Source: Burkholderia puraquae (GTDB lineage Bacteria > Pseudomonadota > Gammaproteobacteria > Burkholderiales > Burkholderiaceae). From it: a DNA stretch of 64,000 nucleotides. The position numbers and the translations under genes are program-made. A model generated the notes under the pieces. That model was not told where the DNA came from. It ran no database searches and saw nothing but the letters and a program-made list of their open reading frames with translations. Numbering within the stretch: position 1 is the stretch's first letter; each line of letters opens with the position of its first letter. The DNA is taken from NCBI RefSeq assembly GCF_002099195.1, contig NZ_NBYX01000002.1:186001-250000 (forward strand). The letters run 5' to 3'. Shown here in pieces: positions 1-8,308 of the stretch.

Positions 1-694
1 TCAGCCGCTTCTTCATCGCGTCGTCGCCCTTGCGCACGCCCATCGCGACGCCGTAGCCGGTGATCCGCACGTCGGTCACGTCGGGGCCCGCGAACGCGTA
101 GCCCTTGCCGCGCGGCGTCTTCAGGAACGAGTAGCCGGCCTGCGTCTTGTCCTGGAACGTCGCGTCGAGGCGGCCGTTGACGAGATCCTGGTACACCTGG
201 TCCTGGTTCTGGTACGAGACGATCGTCACGCCCTTGGTCGCCCATTCGGCCTTCGCGTAGGCCTCCTGCGTCGTGCCCTGGTCGATCCCGATGCGCTTGC
301 CCGCGAGCGACGCGGCGGTTGGCAGCAGCGTCGAGCCGACCGGCGCGACGAGCGCGCCCGGCGACGCATACAGCTTGTTCGAGAAGTCGATCTGCTTGAG
401 GCGCTCGTCGGTGGCCGTCATCGCGGACATGATCACGTCGAACTTGCGAGCGCGCAGCGCCGGAATCATCCCGTCGAAGCCCTGCTCGACCCACACGCAC
501 TTCGCATGCAGCTGCTCGCAGATCGCATTGCGCAGGTCGATGTCGAAACCGGCGAGCGAGCCGTCGGGCTGCTTCGCTTCGAATGGCGGATACGTGGGGT
601 CGATGCCCCAGCGGATCGTCGACGTGTCCTGCGCGAACGACACGAGCGGCGCGAACGCCAGCGCGGTAACGAGGAGCTTTGCAGTGCGGTTCAT
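1..694 (-). CDS. ABC transporter periplasmic amino-acid-binding protein (family 3), 3' end outside window
   Basis: Periplasmic solute-binding protein of the lysine/arginine/ornithine/octopine-binding family, which delivers polar amino acids or opines to an ABC importer. The start at 694 has an AAGGA ribosome site 7 bases upstream and opens a signal peptide (MNRTAKLLVTALAFAPLVSFA, then QD). After it come family marks: RWGIDPTYPPFE, DGSLAGFDIDL, and a cysteine pair around CEQLHAKC that often forms a disulfide in this family, then FDGMIPALRARKFD and IDQGTTQEAY. About 231 codons are visible and the frame runs off the left edge in DDAMKKRL, so only the last 20 to 30 residues are missing. Permease and ATPase genes, if linked, lie outside. 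The substrate cannot be read from sequence. Confidence 0.9.
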   Translation of the reverse strand, partial: MNRTAKLLVTALAFAPLVSFAQDTSTIRWGIDPTYPPFEAKQPDGSLAGFDIDLRNAICEQLHAKCVWVEQGFDGMIPALRARKFDVIMSAMTATDERLKQIDFSNKLYASPGALVAPVGSTLLPTAASLAGKRIGIDQGTTQEAYAKAEWATKGVTIVSYQNQDQVYQDLVNGRLDATFQDKTQAGYSFLKTPRGKGYAFAGPDVTDVRITGYGVAMGVRKGDDAMKKRL

Positions 695-1119
695 GGCGGG
701 TCCTTGAAGGTCTCGACGCGGCGGGCGAACGCCGGCGTCCGGTGGGGGCGGTGCGCCGGCATGCCCGGCGCGGTACGCGAAAAGACTGGGACTTCGATGA
801 AACTGCGATGCAGTCTAGACCGCTTAATTTTTGAGCGCAAGCGGGGGAAACGGGGGCGGGGTGGATGGAGGTCGGGCCGGGGCTCGAATCGGGAAGGATG
901 CGTGGGGTGGTACTTGCAAAATGACCATCTGGCGGGGTTTTCAGGCCATTTTTAGGTGTTTTCCATGCGAGACGCGCGCCCGCCACGGGATGTGTTTTTC
1001 CGGATATCTATGGGATCACTATGGCTATCCAGGTGATCCCGGCACGATCTCGCCCAATGCTTTTCCAGTGGTGTGGCCGATGCACCCTATACAACGATGG
1101 CATTCCCCAAGGACGTGAA
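695..1119. other. Intergenic region between a binding-protein gene and a small ORF
   Basis: No credible gene is seen in these 425 bases; short open frames here have no ribosome site or family resemblance. The stretch must hold the promoter of the binding-protein gene that starts at 694. It contains one clear structure, an inverted repeat at 1012-1040, listed separately. Confidence 0.5.
1012..1040. repeat. Inverted repeat GGGATCAC-N13-GTGATCCC
   Basis: Two perfect 8-base arms (1012-1019 and 1033-1040) separated by 13 bases. There is no T-run on either side, so a protein-binding operator is at least as likely as a terminator for the small ORF ending at 1120. The function is unknown. Confidence 0.45.
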
Positions 1120-1287
1120 TCAACCTGCGCGCCGCGCTCGAGCAGCGTGCGCGCTTCCGCCCGCATCGCCGCGATCGGCCGCGCTGCGCAGCCGGCCTTC
1201 GAGCGCGCCGCCGTCGGCGGCAGCCATGGCCGACGTGAGCGTGGTCAACGCAAACGAGCCGATGATCGCGATCCGTTTGAAAAACAT
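1120..1287 (-). CDS. Small exported protein, unknown function (55 aa)
   Basis: A 55-codon frame starting at 1287, preceded by an excellent ribosome site (GGAGGA, 6-7 bases from ATG). The N-terminus MFFKRIAIIGSFALTTLTSAMA is a convincing Sec signal peptide, with cleavage expected near AMA-AADGG. The mature part would be only about 32 residues, rich in Arg, Ala and Gly. It lies divergent from the LysR gene at 1473, a position often held by a target of the regulator. No family is recognised. The strong ribosome site plus signal peptide is the whole case for it; the longer upstream reading in this frame lacks both. Confidence 0.5.
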   Translation of the reverse strand: MFFKRIAIIGSFALTTLTSAMAAADGGALEGRLRSAADRGDAGGSAHAARARRAG

Positions 1288-1472
1288 CCCGTCTCCTCCT
1301 TGCTCGCCGCGCGCGCCGATGCGCGGCCGATGCGATGCGTCAGGCACCCCCGTGGCGCCGCGCAATGCCGCGCCGGGTCCGGCGAAACCGCGATTGCCCG
1401 CAGCGTCCGGCCATGTTAAAAATCGTCGCACGCATTTGGAAATGAAATGTTCTAATCCGAAAAAGTGCAGAA

Positions 1473-2333
1473 ATGAATAGACCCCTGTTCGACCTCGACC
1501 TGCTGCGCGCGCTCGTGATGGTCGCCGACTGCGGCAGCTTCACGACGGCCTCGGCGCGCCTGCATTCGACGCAGTCGACGGTCAGCCAGAAGGTGCGCCG
1601 GCTCGAGGAAATCGCCGGGCACCGCCTGCTCGACCGCGGCACGCGCGACGTGCGGCCGACCGACGCGGGCGTGACGGTGCTCAGCTATGCGCGGCGCATG
1701 ATCGCGCTGAACGACGAGATGCTGGAAGCGCTGTCGGGCGCCACGGTCGCGCTGACGATCCGGCTCGGCGTGCCCGACGATTTCGCGGCGGGCCGCACGA
1801 CGCATGCGCTCGCGGCATTCAAGCGCGCGCATCCGCAGGTGAAGCTCGAAGTGATGTGCGGGCTGAGCCGCGACATCAGCGCCGCGTACGACCGCGGCGA
1901 GCTCGACCTCGTGCTGATCAAGCAGCGCCGCGACAGCCGCGAAGCCGTCGTGCGCTGGCCCGAGAAGCTGCGCTGGATCGACAGCGCGAAGCATCCGTCG
2001 ATCGATCTCGACCCGGTGCCGATCGTCGTCTTCCCGCCGCGCGGGCTGTATCGCGACGACATGATCAAGGCGATCGAGGAGCGCGGCCGCCGCTGGCGGA
2101 TCAGCTTCACGACGTCGAGCCTGAGCGGCATCCAGGCCGCGGTCGCGGACGGGCTCGGCATCAGCGTGCTCCCGGCGCGCGTGGTGACGGACGAGCACGT
2201 CGTGCTGACCGCGAAGCAGGGTTTCGCGCCGATCGAGCACATGGACATCGCGATCCTGCACCGGCCGACGGCCGACCCGATGGTCAGCGAGCTGACGAAG
2301 GCGCTCGCGACGATGCTGGAGCTCGAGGAGTAG
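1473..2333 (+). CDS. LysR-family transcriptional regulator
   Basis: A 286-residue LysR-type regulator. The N-terminal winged helix-turn-helix spans about residues 5-65 (FDLDLLRALVMVADCGSFTTASARL, QSTVSQKVRRLEE, LLDRGTRDVRPTDAG) and is followed by a periplasmic-binding-like effector domain (SSLSGIQAAVADGLGISVLP near residues 211-230). The length is slightly short of the usual 300. The start at 1473 puts the HTH at the expected place, although the ribosome site is weak. It is divergent from the small exported ORF at 1120-1287 and convergent with the SnoaL-like gene. The effector is unknown; adjacent amidohydrolases are possible targets, but that is inference only. Confidence 0.93.
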   Translation: MNRPLFDLDLLRALVMVADCGSFTTASARLHSTQSTVSQKVRRLEEIAGHRLLDRGTRDVRPTDAGVTVLSYARRMIALNDEMLEALSGATVALTIRLGVPDDFAAGRTTHALAAFKRAHPQVKLEVMCGLSRDISAAYDRGELDLVLIKQRRDSREAVVRWPEKLRWIDSAKHPSIDLDPVPIVVFPPRGLYRDDMIKAIEERGRRWRISFTTSSLSGIQAAVADGLGISVLPARVVTDEHVVLTAKQGFAPIEHMDIAILHRPTADPMVSELTKALATMLELEE

Positions 2334-2437
2334 CAAGCAGGCCGAATGCGGCGGCAACATGAAGAACGCCGAGGCGCTGCCGGCATGGCCGATGCAACGA
2401 GATCGCGGGCGCATCGACACGCCGCGCACGGCACCCG

Positions 2438-2911
2438 TCAGAACATCGTGTTCCCGTTCGCCGCCTGCTCGGGCACGGGTTGATTGACGTCCCAGTGCTC
2501 GACGATCTTGCCGTTCTCGAGCCGGAAGATGTCCATGATCGCGCTGCCGCGCGTGCCGGGTTCGCGCACCGCATGCACGTGCAGGATCACGTAGTCGCCG
2601 TCGACGAACGAGCGCTTGATCTCGCTGTGCGACTGCGGATACTTGTCGCGCAGGAACGCGACGAACTTGCGGAAGCCATCGCGGCCATCGGCCGCATTCG
2701 GGTTGTGCTGCACGTAGCGATCGCCAACGTACGCGAGCGCGGCGTCCGCATCTTTCTCGTTCAGGCCTTTTTCGTAGAACGCGAGCACCGTCCGCCGGTT
2801 GGCTTCCTGCTGCGCGTCGATCGGCCCTGCCGCTGCCGCGTGCGCGGCCGTCACGGCGAACAGGGCCGCTGCCATCCATCGTGCGGCCCGTGCCGCTGTC
2901 GTGCGTCGCAT
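2438..2911 (-). CDS. Exported SnoaL/NTF2-like protein
   Basis: A 157-residue exported protein of the SnoaL-like cone fold (NTF2 superfamily). The start at 2911 is preferred over an upstream one at 2971 because GGGAG stands 6 bases before it and it directly opens a signal peptide (MRRTTAARAARWMAAALFAVTAAHAAA). The mature part has the family pattern VLAFYEKGLNEKDADAA, YVQHNPNAADGRDGF, SHSEIKRSFVDGDYVILHVH and the ending DIFRLENGKIVEHWDVNQPVP, which matches the group annotated as predicted SnoaL-like aldol-condensation enzymes. It lies 67 bases after the amidohydrolase pair and is probably the last gene of that operon. The catalytic role is unproven. Confidence 0.85.
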   Translation of the reverse strand: MRRTTAARAARWMAAALFAVTAAHAAAAGPIDAQQEANRRTVLAFYEKGLNEKDADAALAYVGDRYVQHNPNAADGRDGFRKFVAFLRDKYPQSHSEIKRSFVDGDYVILHVHAVREPGTRGSAIMDIFRLENGKIVEHWDVNQPVPEQAANGNTMF

Positions 2912-2978
2912 CGTCGTCTCCCGGAAGATCCGGCTGAAAACCCGATCATACCGGGGCGACGCTGCGCTCACGCTTCAC

Positions 2979-4163
2979 TCAGGCCAGCGCACCGTTGCGC
3001 GCAACGATCTTCCCCGACGACACGACAAGCCGCCGCACCGGCCGCGCGACGACGGCCTCGGCGAACGTCAGCGCATCGACCAGCACGACGTCCGCACGGC
3101 TGCCCGGTTGCAGCCCGTATTCGCCGAAGCCGCAACCGCGCGCCGCGCTGTGCGTCACGCAGTCGAGCGCGACTTCGAGTGCATCGTCGCGGCGGAAATC
3201 GTTGCGCATGCCGATCAGCATCGCGCGCTCGAGCATGTCGGGCGACCCGTACGGCGTCCACGTATCGCGCACGCCGTCGTTGCCGCCGATGACCGTCACG
3301 CCCGCCGCGCGGCACGCGGCCACCGGCGGCACGGGCACCGCCGCCGGCGCGGTCGTGACGAGCCCGACGCCGAGTTCGGCCATCCGCGCGAGCAGCGCAT
3401 CGCGCTCGCGTTCGGCGATCTCGCCGAGACAGAATCCGTGGCTGATCGTGACCTTGCCCTGCATGCCATGCGCGGCCGTGCGCTGCAGGATCAGGTCGAG
3501 CGAATACGCACCCATCGATCCGCGCTCGTGCAGGTGGAGATCGAGCCCGCGGCCGTGGCGCTCGGCGAGCGCGAACAGCACGTCCACCGCCTCGACCGGA
3601 TCGCCTTCGATCGCGCACGGGTCGAGCCCGCCGAGCAGATCGGCACCGGCGGCGAGCGCGTCGGACAGCAGTGCGTCGGTGCCCGGCCGCTTGAGCACGC
3701 CCGATTGCGGAAACGCGACGATCTGGATCTCGACCTGCCCGCGCAGCGTCTCGCGCGTCGCGAGCACGCCGTGCAGATGCCGCAGCCCGGCTTCGGTATC
3801 GATGTCGACGTGCGTGCGGATGCGCGTCGTGCCGGCCGCGAGGAACGCGCGCGCCAGCGCGAGCGACGCGGCGCCGGCGTCATGGCCGCTCGTCGCACGA
3901 TAGTGGCGCTCGTTCTCGATCCGGTCGACGAGGCGCGGCCCAACCTGGTTGCGATACCACGGCATTCCCCAGTGCGTCTTGTCGAGGTGCGTGTGGCCTT
4001 CGACGAGACCGGGCAGCGCGAGCGCGCCGGCACCGTCCTCGATCGCGCAGCCGGCAGGCGCGTCGAGCGACGGGCCGACGCGCGCGATGCGATCGCCTTC
4101 GATCAGGATGTCGAGCGCGGCGTCGGCACTCGGGCGGACGTTGCGGATCAGCAGGTTCGTCAT
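2979..4163 (-). CDS. Cytosine-deaminase-like amidohydrolase (second of a tandem pair)
   Basis: A 394-residue metal-dependent amidohydrolase of the CodA/AtzB-type superfamily. Seen in order: a composite N-terminal beta domain, metal site GLVEGHTHLDKTHW (about residues 60-72), RTHVDIDTEAGL, the QSGVL strand, DLHLHERGSMGAYS, the ISHGFCLGEI histidine and GGNDGVRDTWTPYG with the conserved Asp. These match cytosine deaminase and related N-acyl or isocytosine deaminases. The start at 4163 is chosen because the domain begins at once (MTNLLIRNVRP); the upstream extension is low-complexity. It follows its paralogue by 76 bases and precedes the SnoaL-like gene. The substrate is unknown; a nucleobase or hydantoin-like compound is plausible. 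Confidence 0.9.
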   Translation of the reverse strand: MTNLLIRNVRPSADAALDILIEGDRIARVGPSLDAPAGCAIEDGAGALALPGLVEGHTHLDKTHWGMPWYRNQVGPRLVDRIENERHYRATSGHDAGAASLALARAFLAAGTTRIRTHVDIDTEAGLRHLHGVLATRETLRGQVEIQIVAFPQSGVLKRPGTDALLSDALAAGADLLGGLDPCAIEGDPVEAVDVLFALAERHGRGLDLHLHERGSMGAYSLDLILQRTAAHGMQGKVTISHGFCLGEIAERERDALLARMAELGVGLVTTAPAAVPVPPVAACRAAGVTVIGGNDGVRDTWTPYGSPDMLERAMLIGMRNDFRRDDALEVALDCVTHSAARGCGFGEYGLQPGSRADVVLVDALTFAEAVVARPVRRLVVSSGKIVARNGALA

Positions 4164-4239
4164 GTCGGTTCCGGTGGGGGCGGTCAGGGCAGTCAGTGCG
4201 AAGGGAGCACGGCGCGTGCCGTGCCGCCGGTCAGGTCGG

Positions 4240-5439
4240 TCAGCGCGTGAAGCGCAGCGCGGGAGCGAACGGCGCGCCCGTGTCGCTTTCGCCGCGGCGG
4301 AACACCCAGCGCTCGGCCGGCACGCCGGCGACGGCCGCCGCCGCATTCGGCGCACGCACCGCGACGAACGTCGCATCGCAGCCGACCGCGATTCCATAGT
4401 TGTCCTTGCCGATCACGCGCGCGCCGGCGTGCGTCGCCATGTCCAGCGCGATGCCGAGTGCCTCGTCAGTGTAGAAACCCGACCGATAGCCGACCATCAT
4501 CGCGCGCTGCAGCATGTCGCCGTTGCCGTATGGCCACCATGCGTCGCGAATGTTGTCGTTGCCCGCGAACACGTGCACGCCCGCGTCGCGCAGCGGCTGT
4601 ACCGGCGGAAACGCGCAGTCGCCCGGCGCATTCGTCAGGATCGACACGCCGGCTTCGGCCAGCGCCGCCGCGGTGCGCCGCACGTCGTCATCGCTCACCT
4701 GGCCGAGCGCGTACGCATGGCTCACGTTCACGCGGCCGCCGAGCCCCGCCGCGCGCGTGCGCGCCGCGATCCGCAGCAACTGCGCGATGCCCGTTTCACC
4801 CGGTTCGTGCAGGTGGATGTCGATCTTCGCGCCGCGCTTCTCGGCGATGCCGAACACGATGTCGAGCTGGCCGTCCGCATCGCCGTCGAGCGTCGTCGGG
4901 TCGATCCCGCCAACCACGTCCGCGCCTTCGCGCACGGCTGCATCGAGGATCTCCGCGGTGCCGGGGCTCGTGACGACGCCGGCCTGCGGAAACGCGACCA
5001 ATTCGATATCGACGATGCCGCGCCATTGCTCGCGCGCGGCCATCACGGCGTGCAGGTTCGACAGGCCCGTCGTCGCATCGACGTCGACATGGCTGCGCAT
5101 CGCGACCGTGCCGAATGCGGCGGCCTGCGCGATCAGCGCATTCGCGCGTTCGACGATCGGCGGCGCGGCGGCGAGCTGGCGCTTCTCGACCGCGAGCCGC
5201 TCGCGCAGCGTGCCGACCGGTTCGTGCGGCACCCAGCGATCGCCGACGAAGCTCTTGTCGAGATGGATGTGGCCGTCGACGAAGCCGGGCAGCACGACGC
5301 GGCCGTCGAGGTCGATCGTTTCCGCGCCGGGCGCGGCGGCGCAATCGGCGCCGATCGCGGTAAAGCGGCCGTCACGGACGACGAGGTTGATGGGCTGGCC
5401 GCCGGCGTCGACGGCGTTGATGAAGATACGATCGGTCAT
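4240..5439 (-). CDS. Cytosine-deaminase-like amidohydrolase (first of a tandem pair)
   Basis: A 399-residue paralogue of the next gene, with the same landmarks: GFVDGHIHLDKSF, MRSHVDVDATTGLSNLHAV, FPQAGVVTSPGT, IDIHLHEPGETG, VSHAYALGQ and AGNDNIRDAWWPYGNGDML. The two proteins align along their whole length, so they look like an old tandem duplication now diverged for different substrates. The start at 5439 fits the domain start (MTDRIFINAVDAG); the ribosome site is weak. It is probably the first gene of a three-gene minus-strand operon (this gene, 2979-4163, 2438-2911), with its promoter in the 464-base gap shared with the lipoprotein gene. Deaminase or amidase activity is expected; the substrate is not known. 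Confidence 0.9.
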   Translation of the reverse strand: MTDRIFINAVDAGGQPINLVVRDGRFTAIGADCAAAPGAETIDLDGRVVLPGFVDGHIHLDKSFVGDRWVPHEPVGTLRERLAVEKRQLAAAPPIVERANALIAQAAAFGTVAMRSHVDVDATTGLSNLHAVMAAREQWRGIVDIELVAFPQAGVVTSPGTAEILDAAVREGADVVGGIDPTTLDGDADGQLDIVFGIAEKRGAKIDIHLHEPGETGIAQLLRIAARTRAAGLGGRVNVSHAYALGQVSDDDVRRTAAALAEAGVSILTNAPGDCAFPPVQPLRDAGVHVFAGNDNIRDAWWPYGNGDMLQRAMMVGYRSGFYTDEALGIALDMATHAGARVIGKDNYGIAVGCDATFVAVRAPNAAAAVAGVPAERWVFRRGESDTGAPFAPALRFTR

Positions 5440-5903
5440 GGCTCGGAATGTGGGGCGGTCGCGGCACGTCGCCGGCGCGGACAGGGGAAGGCACCGCAGC
5501 CGGCACGGCGCGACCGTTGGCAGGGAATCCGGCCACGATATCGGACGCCGCAGCCCGAGGCCAATTAAATGTCGCGATGCCACGCATTCGATTTCGCGAT
5601 GCGCGGCGTGCGTGCGCGCCGGGCCTGGCGCGGCGATGGGGCGGGATCGCGGTGAAGACCGCGGAAAAACCGATGGCCGCGCAGCGTCGGCATCACCGGA
5701 AAGCGGGCGTCCGGAGGCTGCCTCGCGCCCTCGCCAGGCGTCGCTTCAGCGCGCCGCCCGGGCGGCGATTTACGCGGCAACAGACTTTACACGTTGTTAC
5801 CCGGCCGCACCGGACGCGCCTTCGGCCATTCCTTATACTCACGCCGAGTTCGCCACCCGTCCCGGATTTCGTCGGCGAACCCGATGCCGATGCAGGAAAC
5901 ATC
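5440..5903. promoter_or_regulatory. Divergent promoter region between amidohydrolase operon and lipoprotein gene
   Basis: 464 bases with no credible gene. A possible -10 hexamer TATACT lies at 5834-5839 for the lipoprotein gene, leaving a leader of about 60 bases, and an imperfect inverted element with arms CAAC/GTTG sits around 5777-5796 (TTTACACGTTGTTACC). No matching strong -35 box was found, so the assignment is tentative. Confidence 0.35.
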
Positions 5904-6551
5904 ATGATGCGCATGCCTTCCACGAAGACCGTTCTGTTCGCCTCGCTCGTCGCCGTCGCGGCGCTTCCGCTGACCGCCTGCGTCGCGCCGGGTTACTACG
6001 GCGCGCAGCCGGGATATCCGCAGCAACAGCAATACGCCACGCCCGGCTACGCGCAGCCTGCGTATTCGCAACCCGGCTACGTGCAGCAGCAACAGCCGTA
6101 TCCGAACCAGGCGCCGCAGCCGTACGATCAGTACGGCAATCAGCAGCAATACGGGTCGCAGCCGTATGACCAGTATGGCAATCAGCAGCAATACGGCAAT
6201 GGATACGGCACGCAGTACGGCACGGTCTCGAATATCCAGCCGGTCAACGGTTCGGTCGGCCCGTCGGGTGTCGCCGGCACCGTCGTCGGCGCGCTGGTCG
6301 GCGGCCTGGTGGGCAACCAGTTCGGCCGCGGTCACGGCCGCGATGCGGCGACCGTGATCGGCGCGCTCGGCGGTGCGGTGGCCGGCAACCAGATCGGCCA
6401 GCAGATGGGCGCCGCGCAAGGCCCGAGCAGCTACCGGATCGACGTGCAGGTCAGCGACGGCACGATGCGCTCGTTCGACGTGCAGTCGCCGGGTAACCTG
6501 CGGCCAGGCGATCGCGTGCAGATCAACGGCAATCAGCTGGCGCGGTATTGA
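5904..6551 (+). CDS. Glycine-zipper 2TM-domain outer-membrane lipoprotein
   Basis: A 215-residue lipoprotein. The start at 5904 follows AGGAAA at good spacing. The signal peptide ends in the lipobox LTAC (cleavage before Cys near residue 26). The mature region has three parts: about 85 residues rich in Gln, Tyr and Pro with a tandem repeat of PYDQYGNQQQYG; a glycine-zipper 2TM domain (VAGTVVGALVGGLVGNQFGRGHGRD, then VIGALGGAVAGNQIG); and a C-terminal beta domain ending in SPGNLRPGDRVQINGNQLARY. This is the SlyB/YcfJ/Rcp-type architecture, whose members sit in the outer membrane and support envelope integrity. It is monocistronic. The exact role is not deducible. Confidence 0.9.
   Translation: MMRMPSTKTVLFASLVAVAALPLTACVAPGYYGAQPGYPQQQQYATPGYAQPAYSQPGYVQQQQPYPNQAPQPYDQYGNQQQYGSQPYDQYGNQQQYGNGYGTQYGTVSNIQPVNGSVGPSGVAGTVVGALVGGLVGNQFGRGHGRDAATVIGALGGAVAGNQIGQQMGAAQGPSSYRIDVQVSDGTMRSFDVQSPGNLRPGDRVQINGNQLARY
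6120..6203 (+). repeat. In-frame 42-base tandem repeat in lipoprotein gene
   Basis: Two adjacent 42-base units encode PYDQYGNQQQYGSQ and PYDQYGNQQQYGNG. They differ by several silent changes, so the duplication is not recent. Copy number could vary between strains. Confidence 0.8.
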
Positions 6552-6837
6552 TTCCGATCCGGCGCGCCTGACCCGATCGGGCACACCTTCGCGCGTGTGA
6601 CGTCGGGCGTTGATCCGGCGCGACAGCGCGCCTGCTTCGCTTCACCCTCAATCTTCGTACCGGCGCGGCGCGCATGACGCGCCGCCGACACTGCCACAAC
6701 GCCTTCGCACCGTCGGCCATCTCGAGCGCGCTCCGCCACACGACCGCTCCGCCGCACCACCGGCCGCGAGCCGGTGCATGAGCATCGCACACGCTTTGCG
6801 CCGAGCCCGACACGCGTCGACCGCGCGGCCGCCTGCA

Positions 6838-6999
6838 GGTGCCGCGAGCGCCGGTAGATGATCGCCATCAACGCCATCAACGCAGCGCCCGCATACAGCG
6901 ACCCGCGCGTCGACGGATCGACGCCGAGCGTCGCGAACACGGGACAGATCCACGACGTGACCGACGCGTACGGCATGCGGAATGCCACCGTCTCGCCGC
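6838..6999 (-). pseudogene. Remnant of a transporter C-terminus
   Basis: A fragment reading FRMPYASVTSWICPVFATLG followed by a hydrophobic helix (SLYAGAALMALMAIIYRRSR) and a basic tail. It looks like the last membrane segment and tail of an APC-type or similar permease. It has no start, and the frame continues without a natural stop into low-complexity sequence to 6533. It lies head to head with the cupin-regulator remnant starting near 7013; both lack their 5' parts, as expected if one deletion removed the shared divergent promoter and both N-termini. The family assignment is weak. Between 6552 and 6837 nothing else was recognised. Confidence 0.4.
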
Positions 7000-7012
7000 A
7001 CGCGCCGGCGCG

Positions 7013-7377
7013 ATGACGCCGTCGTTCACGCCGGCCGGCCAGCAGATGGTCTGCGACACGCCGATCTATGCTTACGGGATGCTCGCGAACGACCTGACCG
7101 GCAAGCGGACGGTGCCCGTGCGCGGAAGGATTCATGCGCGCAAGCTGTCGGATTTCGCCGGCTACATCCGGCACAGCGGCGAGGAGTTCGTGTTCGTGCC
7201 GAACGGCGAGCTGGAGCTGCGCTTCGAGAATGGCCATCCGTACCGGCTCGGCGCTGGCGACGGCCTGTATTTCGGCAGCGCGGTCGGCACATGTACCTGA
7301 GCCTCGGCGACACCGATGCCGAGGTGCTCGCATGCTGCGTCGACAGCGTTGCGCAGCGGCCGCGCGACGCGATCTGA
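7013..7377 (+). pseudogene. Remnant of an XRE-type regulator with cupin domain
   Basis: Only the C-terminal cupin_2 sensor half of an XRE-cupin transcriptional regulator remains: LANDLTGKRTVPVRGRIHAR, FAGYIRHSGEEFVFVPNGELELRFEN, YRLGAGDGLYFGSAVG. At about 7287 the frame breaks: GGCACATG appears where GGCCACATG is expected, a one-base deletion. The domain then continues in another frame as HMYLSLGDTDAEVLACCVDS to a stop at 7377. The N-terminal DNA-binding domain is absent. So the gene is both 5'-truncated and frameshifted. Such regulators normally sit next to an amino-acid or amine permease, which fits the neighbouring transporter remnant. Confidence 0.75.
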
Positions 7378-7504
7378 AAGCACGAACGCGGCGGTGTCGA
7401 ACGCCGCCACGCGGCATCCGGATTCCTATTACGATACAGACGATGCATCCTGCGGCCGCAACGGCCCGCGCCGGCATGCACGCCTCTCAACCGGAACGCC
7501 CCCG

Positions 7505-8014
7505 ATGACGATCACGACCCGCCTGCTCGATGCGGCCGACGCCGCCCGTTTCCAGACCCTTCGCCTGCGTGCGGTCGACACCGCGCCCACCTCTTTCCTG
7601 CCGACGCTCGACGAAGAATCGCAGGTGCCGGTCGACGAATTCGCGACGCGCATCACGCCGACCCGCGAGCGTGCGGTGTTCGGCGCGTTCGACGGCGACA
7701 CGCTCGTCGGCATCACCGGCGTGCGCCGCGATGCGCGCGTGAAGATCGCGCACAAGGCAACGATCTGGGGCGTGTTCGTCGATCCCGCGTATCGCGGGCA
7801 GGGCATCGCGCAGACGCTGCTCGAAAGCGCGACCGCGCATGCGGCGCAGGCATGGCAATGCAAGCAGCTGATGCTGTGCGTGAACGAGGTCAACACAACC
7901 GCGGAGCGGCTGTATGCGTCGCAGGGGTTCGTCCGGTTCGGCACGGAACCGCGCTCGATGTTCTTCGATGGCCGCTTCTACGACGAGCACCACATGGTCA
8001 AGACGCTGGCGTAA
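7505..8014 (+). CDS. GNAT-family N-acetyltransferase
   Basis: A 169-residue GNAT acetyltransferase, which transfers acetyl from acetyl-CoA to an amine. Seen: FGAFDGDTLVGITGVRRD (beta2-beta4), ATIWGVFVDPAYRGQGIAQTLLESAT (motif A with the acetyl-CoA loop RGQGIA at about residues 101-106) and LMLCVNEVNTTAERLYASQGFVRFGTEP (motif B). The C-terminal FDGRFYDEHHMVKTL is usual for the RimI/ribosomal-type single-domain group. The start at 7505 begins the fold directly (MTITTRLLDAADAARF). It stands alone between remnants and the aminotransferase. The acceptor is unknown. Confidence 0.9.
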   Translation: MTITTRLLDAADAARFQTLRLRAVDTAPTSFLPTLDEESQVPVDEFATRITPTRERAVFGAFDGDTLVGITGVRRDARVKIAHKATIWGVFVDPAYRGQGIAQTLLESATAHAAQAWQCKQLMLCVNEVNTTAERLYASQGFVRFGTEPRSMFFDGRFYDEHHMVKTLA

Positions 8015-8161
8015 CGCGGTACGGCGGCGAACGGGCATCGTGAGACGCAGCCAGATGCGTCCTTGTGCCCGCTTCGTCCGCACCCGCCTCGACGCCAACG
8101 ATGTGAGCACCCACCAACTTTCCATGCGATAAACTGGCCGGGCCGATCCGCGCCGGTTTAT

Positions 8162-8191
8162 GCGCAAAAACTTTTAAAAAAATTTCTGCGC
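8162..8191. promoter_or_regulatory. A/T-rich imperfect palindrome upstream of the aminotransferase
   Basis: GCGCA (8162-8166) and TGCGC (8187-8191) bound an A/T tract; the two 15-base halves match at 12 of 15 positions. It stands out in GC-rich DNA about 120 bases before the aminotransferase start. It could be a regulator site or a promoter UP-type tract. The remaining parts of 8015-8308 show nothing else clear. Confidence 0.35.
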
Positions 8192-8308
8192 CTTGGCCCT
8201 GCCCAACGCTGTCGCGCCCACGCCAGCCCGCCTCCGTCATTCCGCCCCTGTTCATCCCCCCGGCGCCCGCGCTATCGTTTCCGTACGTTCACAGCCCAGG
8301 AGCTACCT

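Noticed and set aside
831-1118. Short plus-strand ORFs in the 695-1119 gap
   Set aside because: No ribosome site, no recognisable domain, low-complexity composition.
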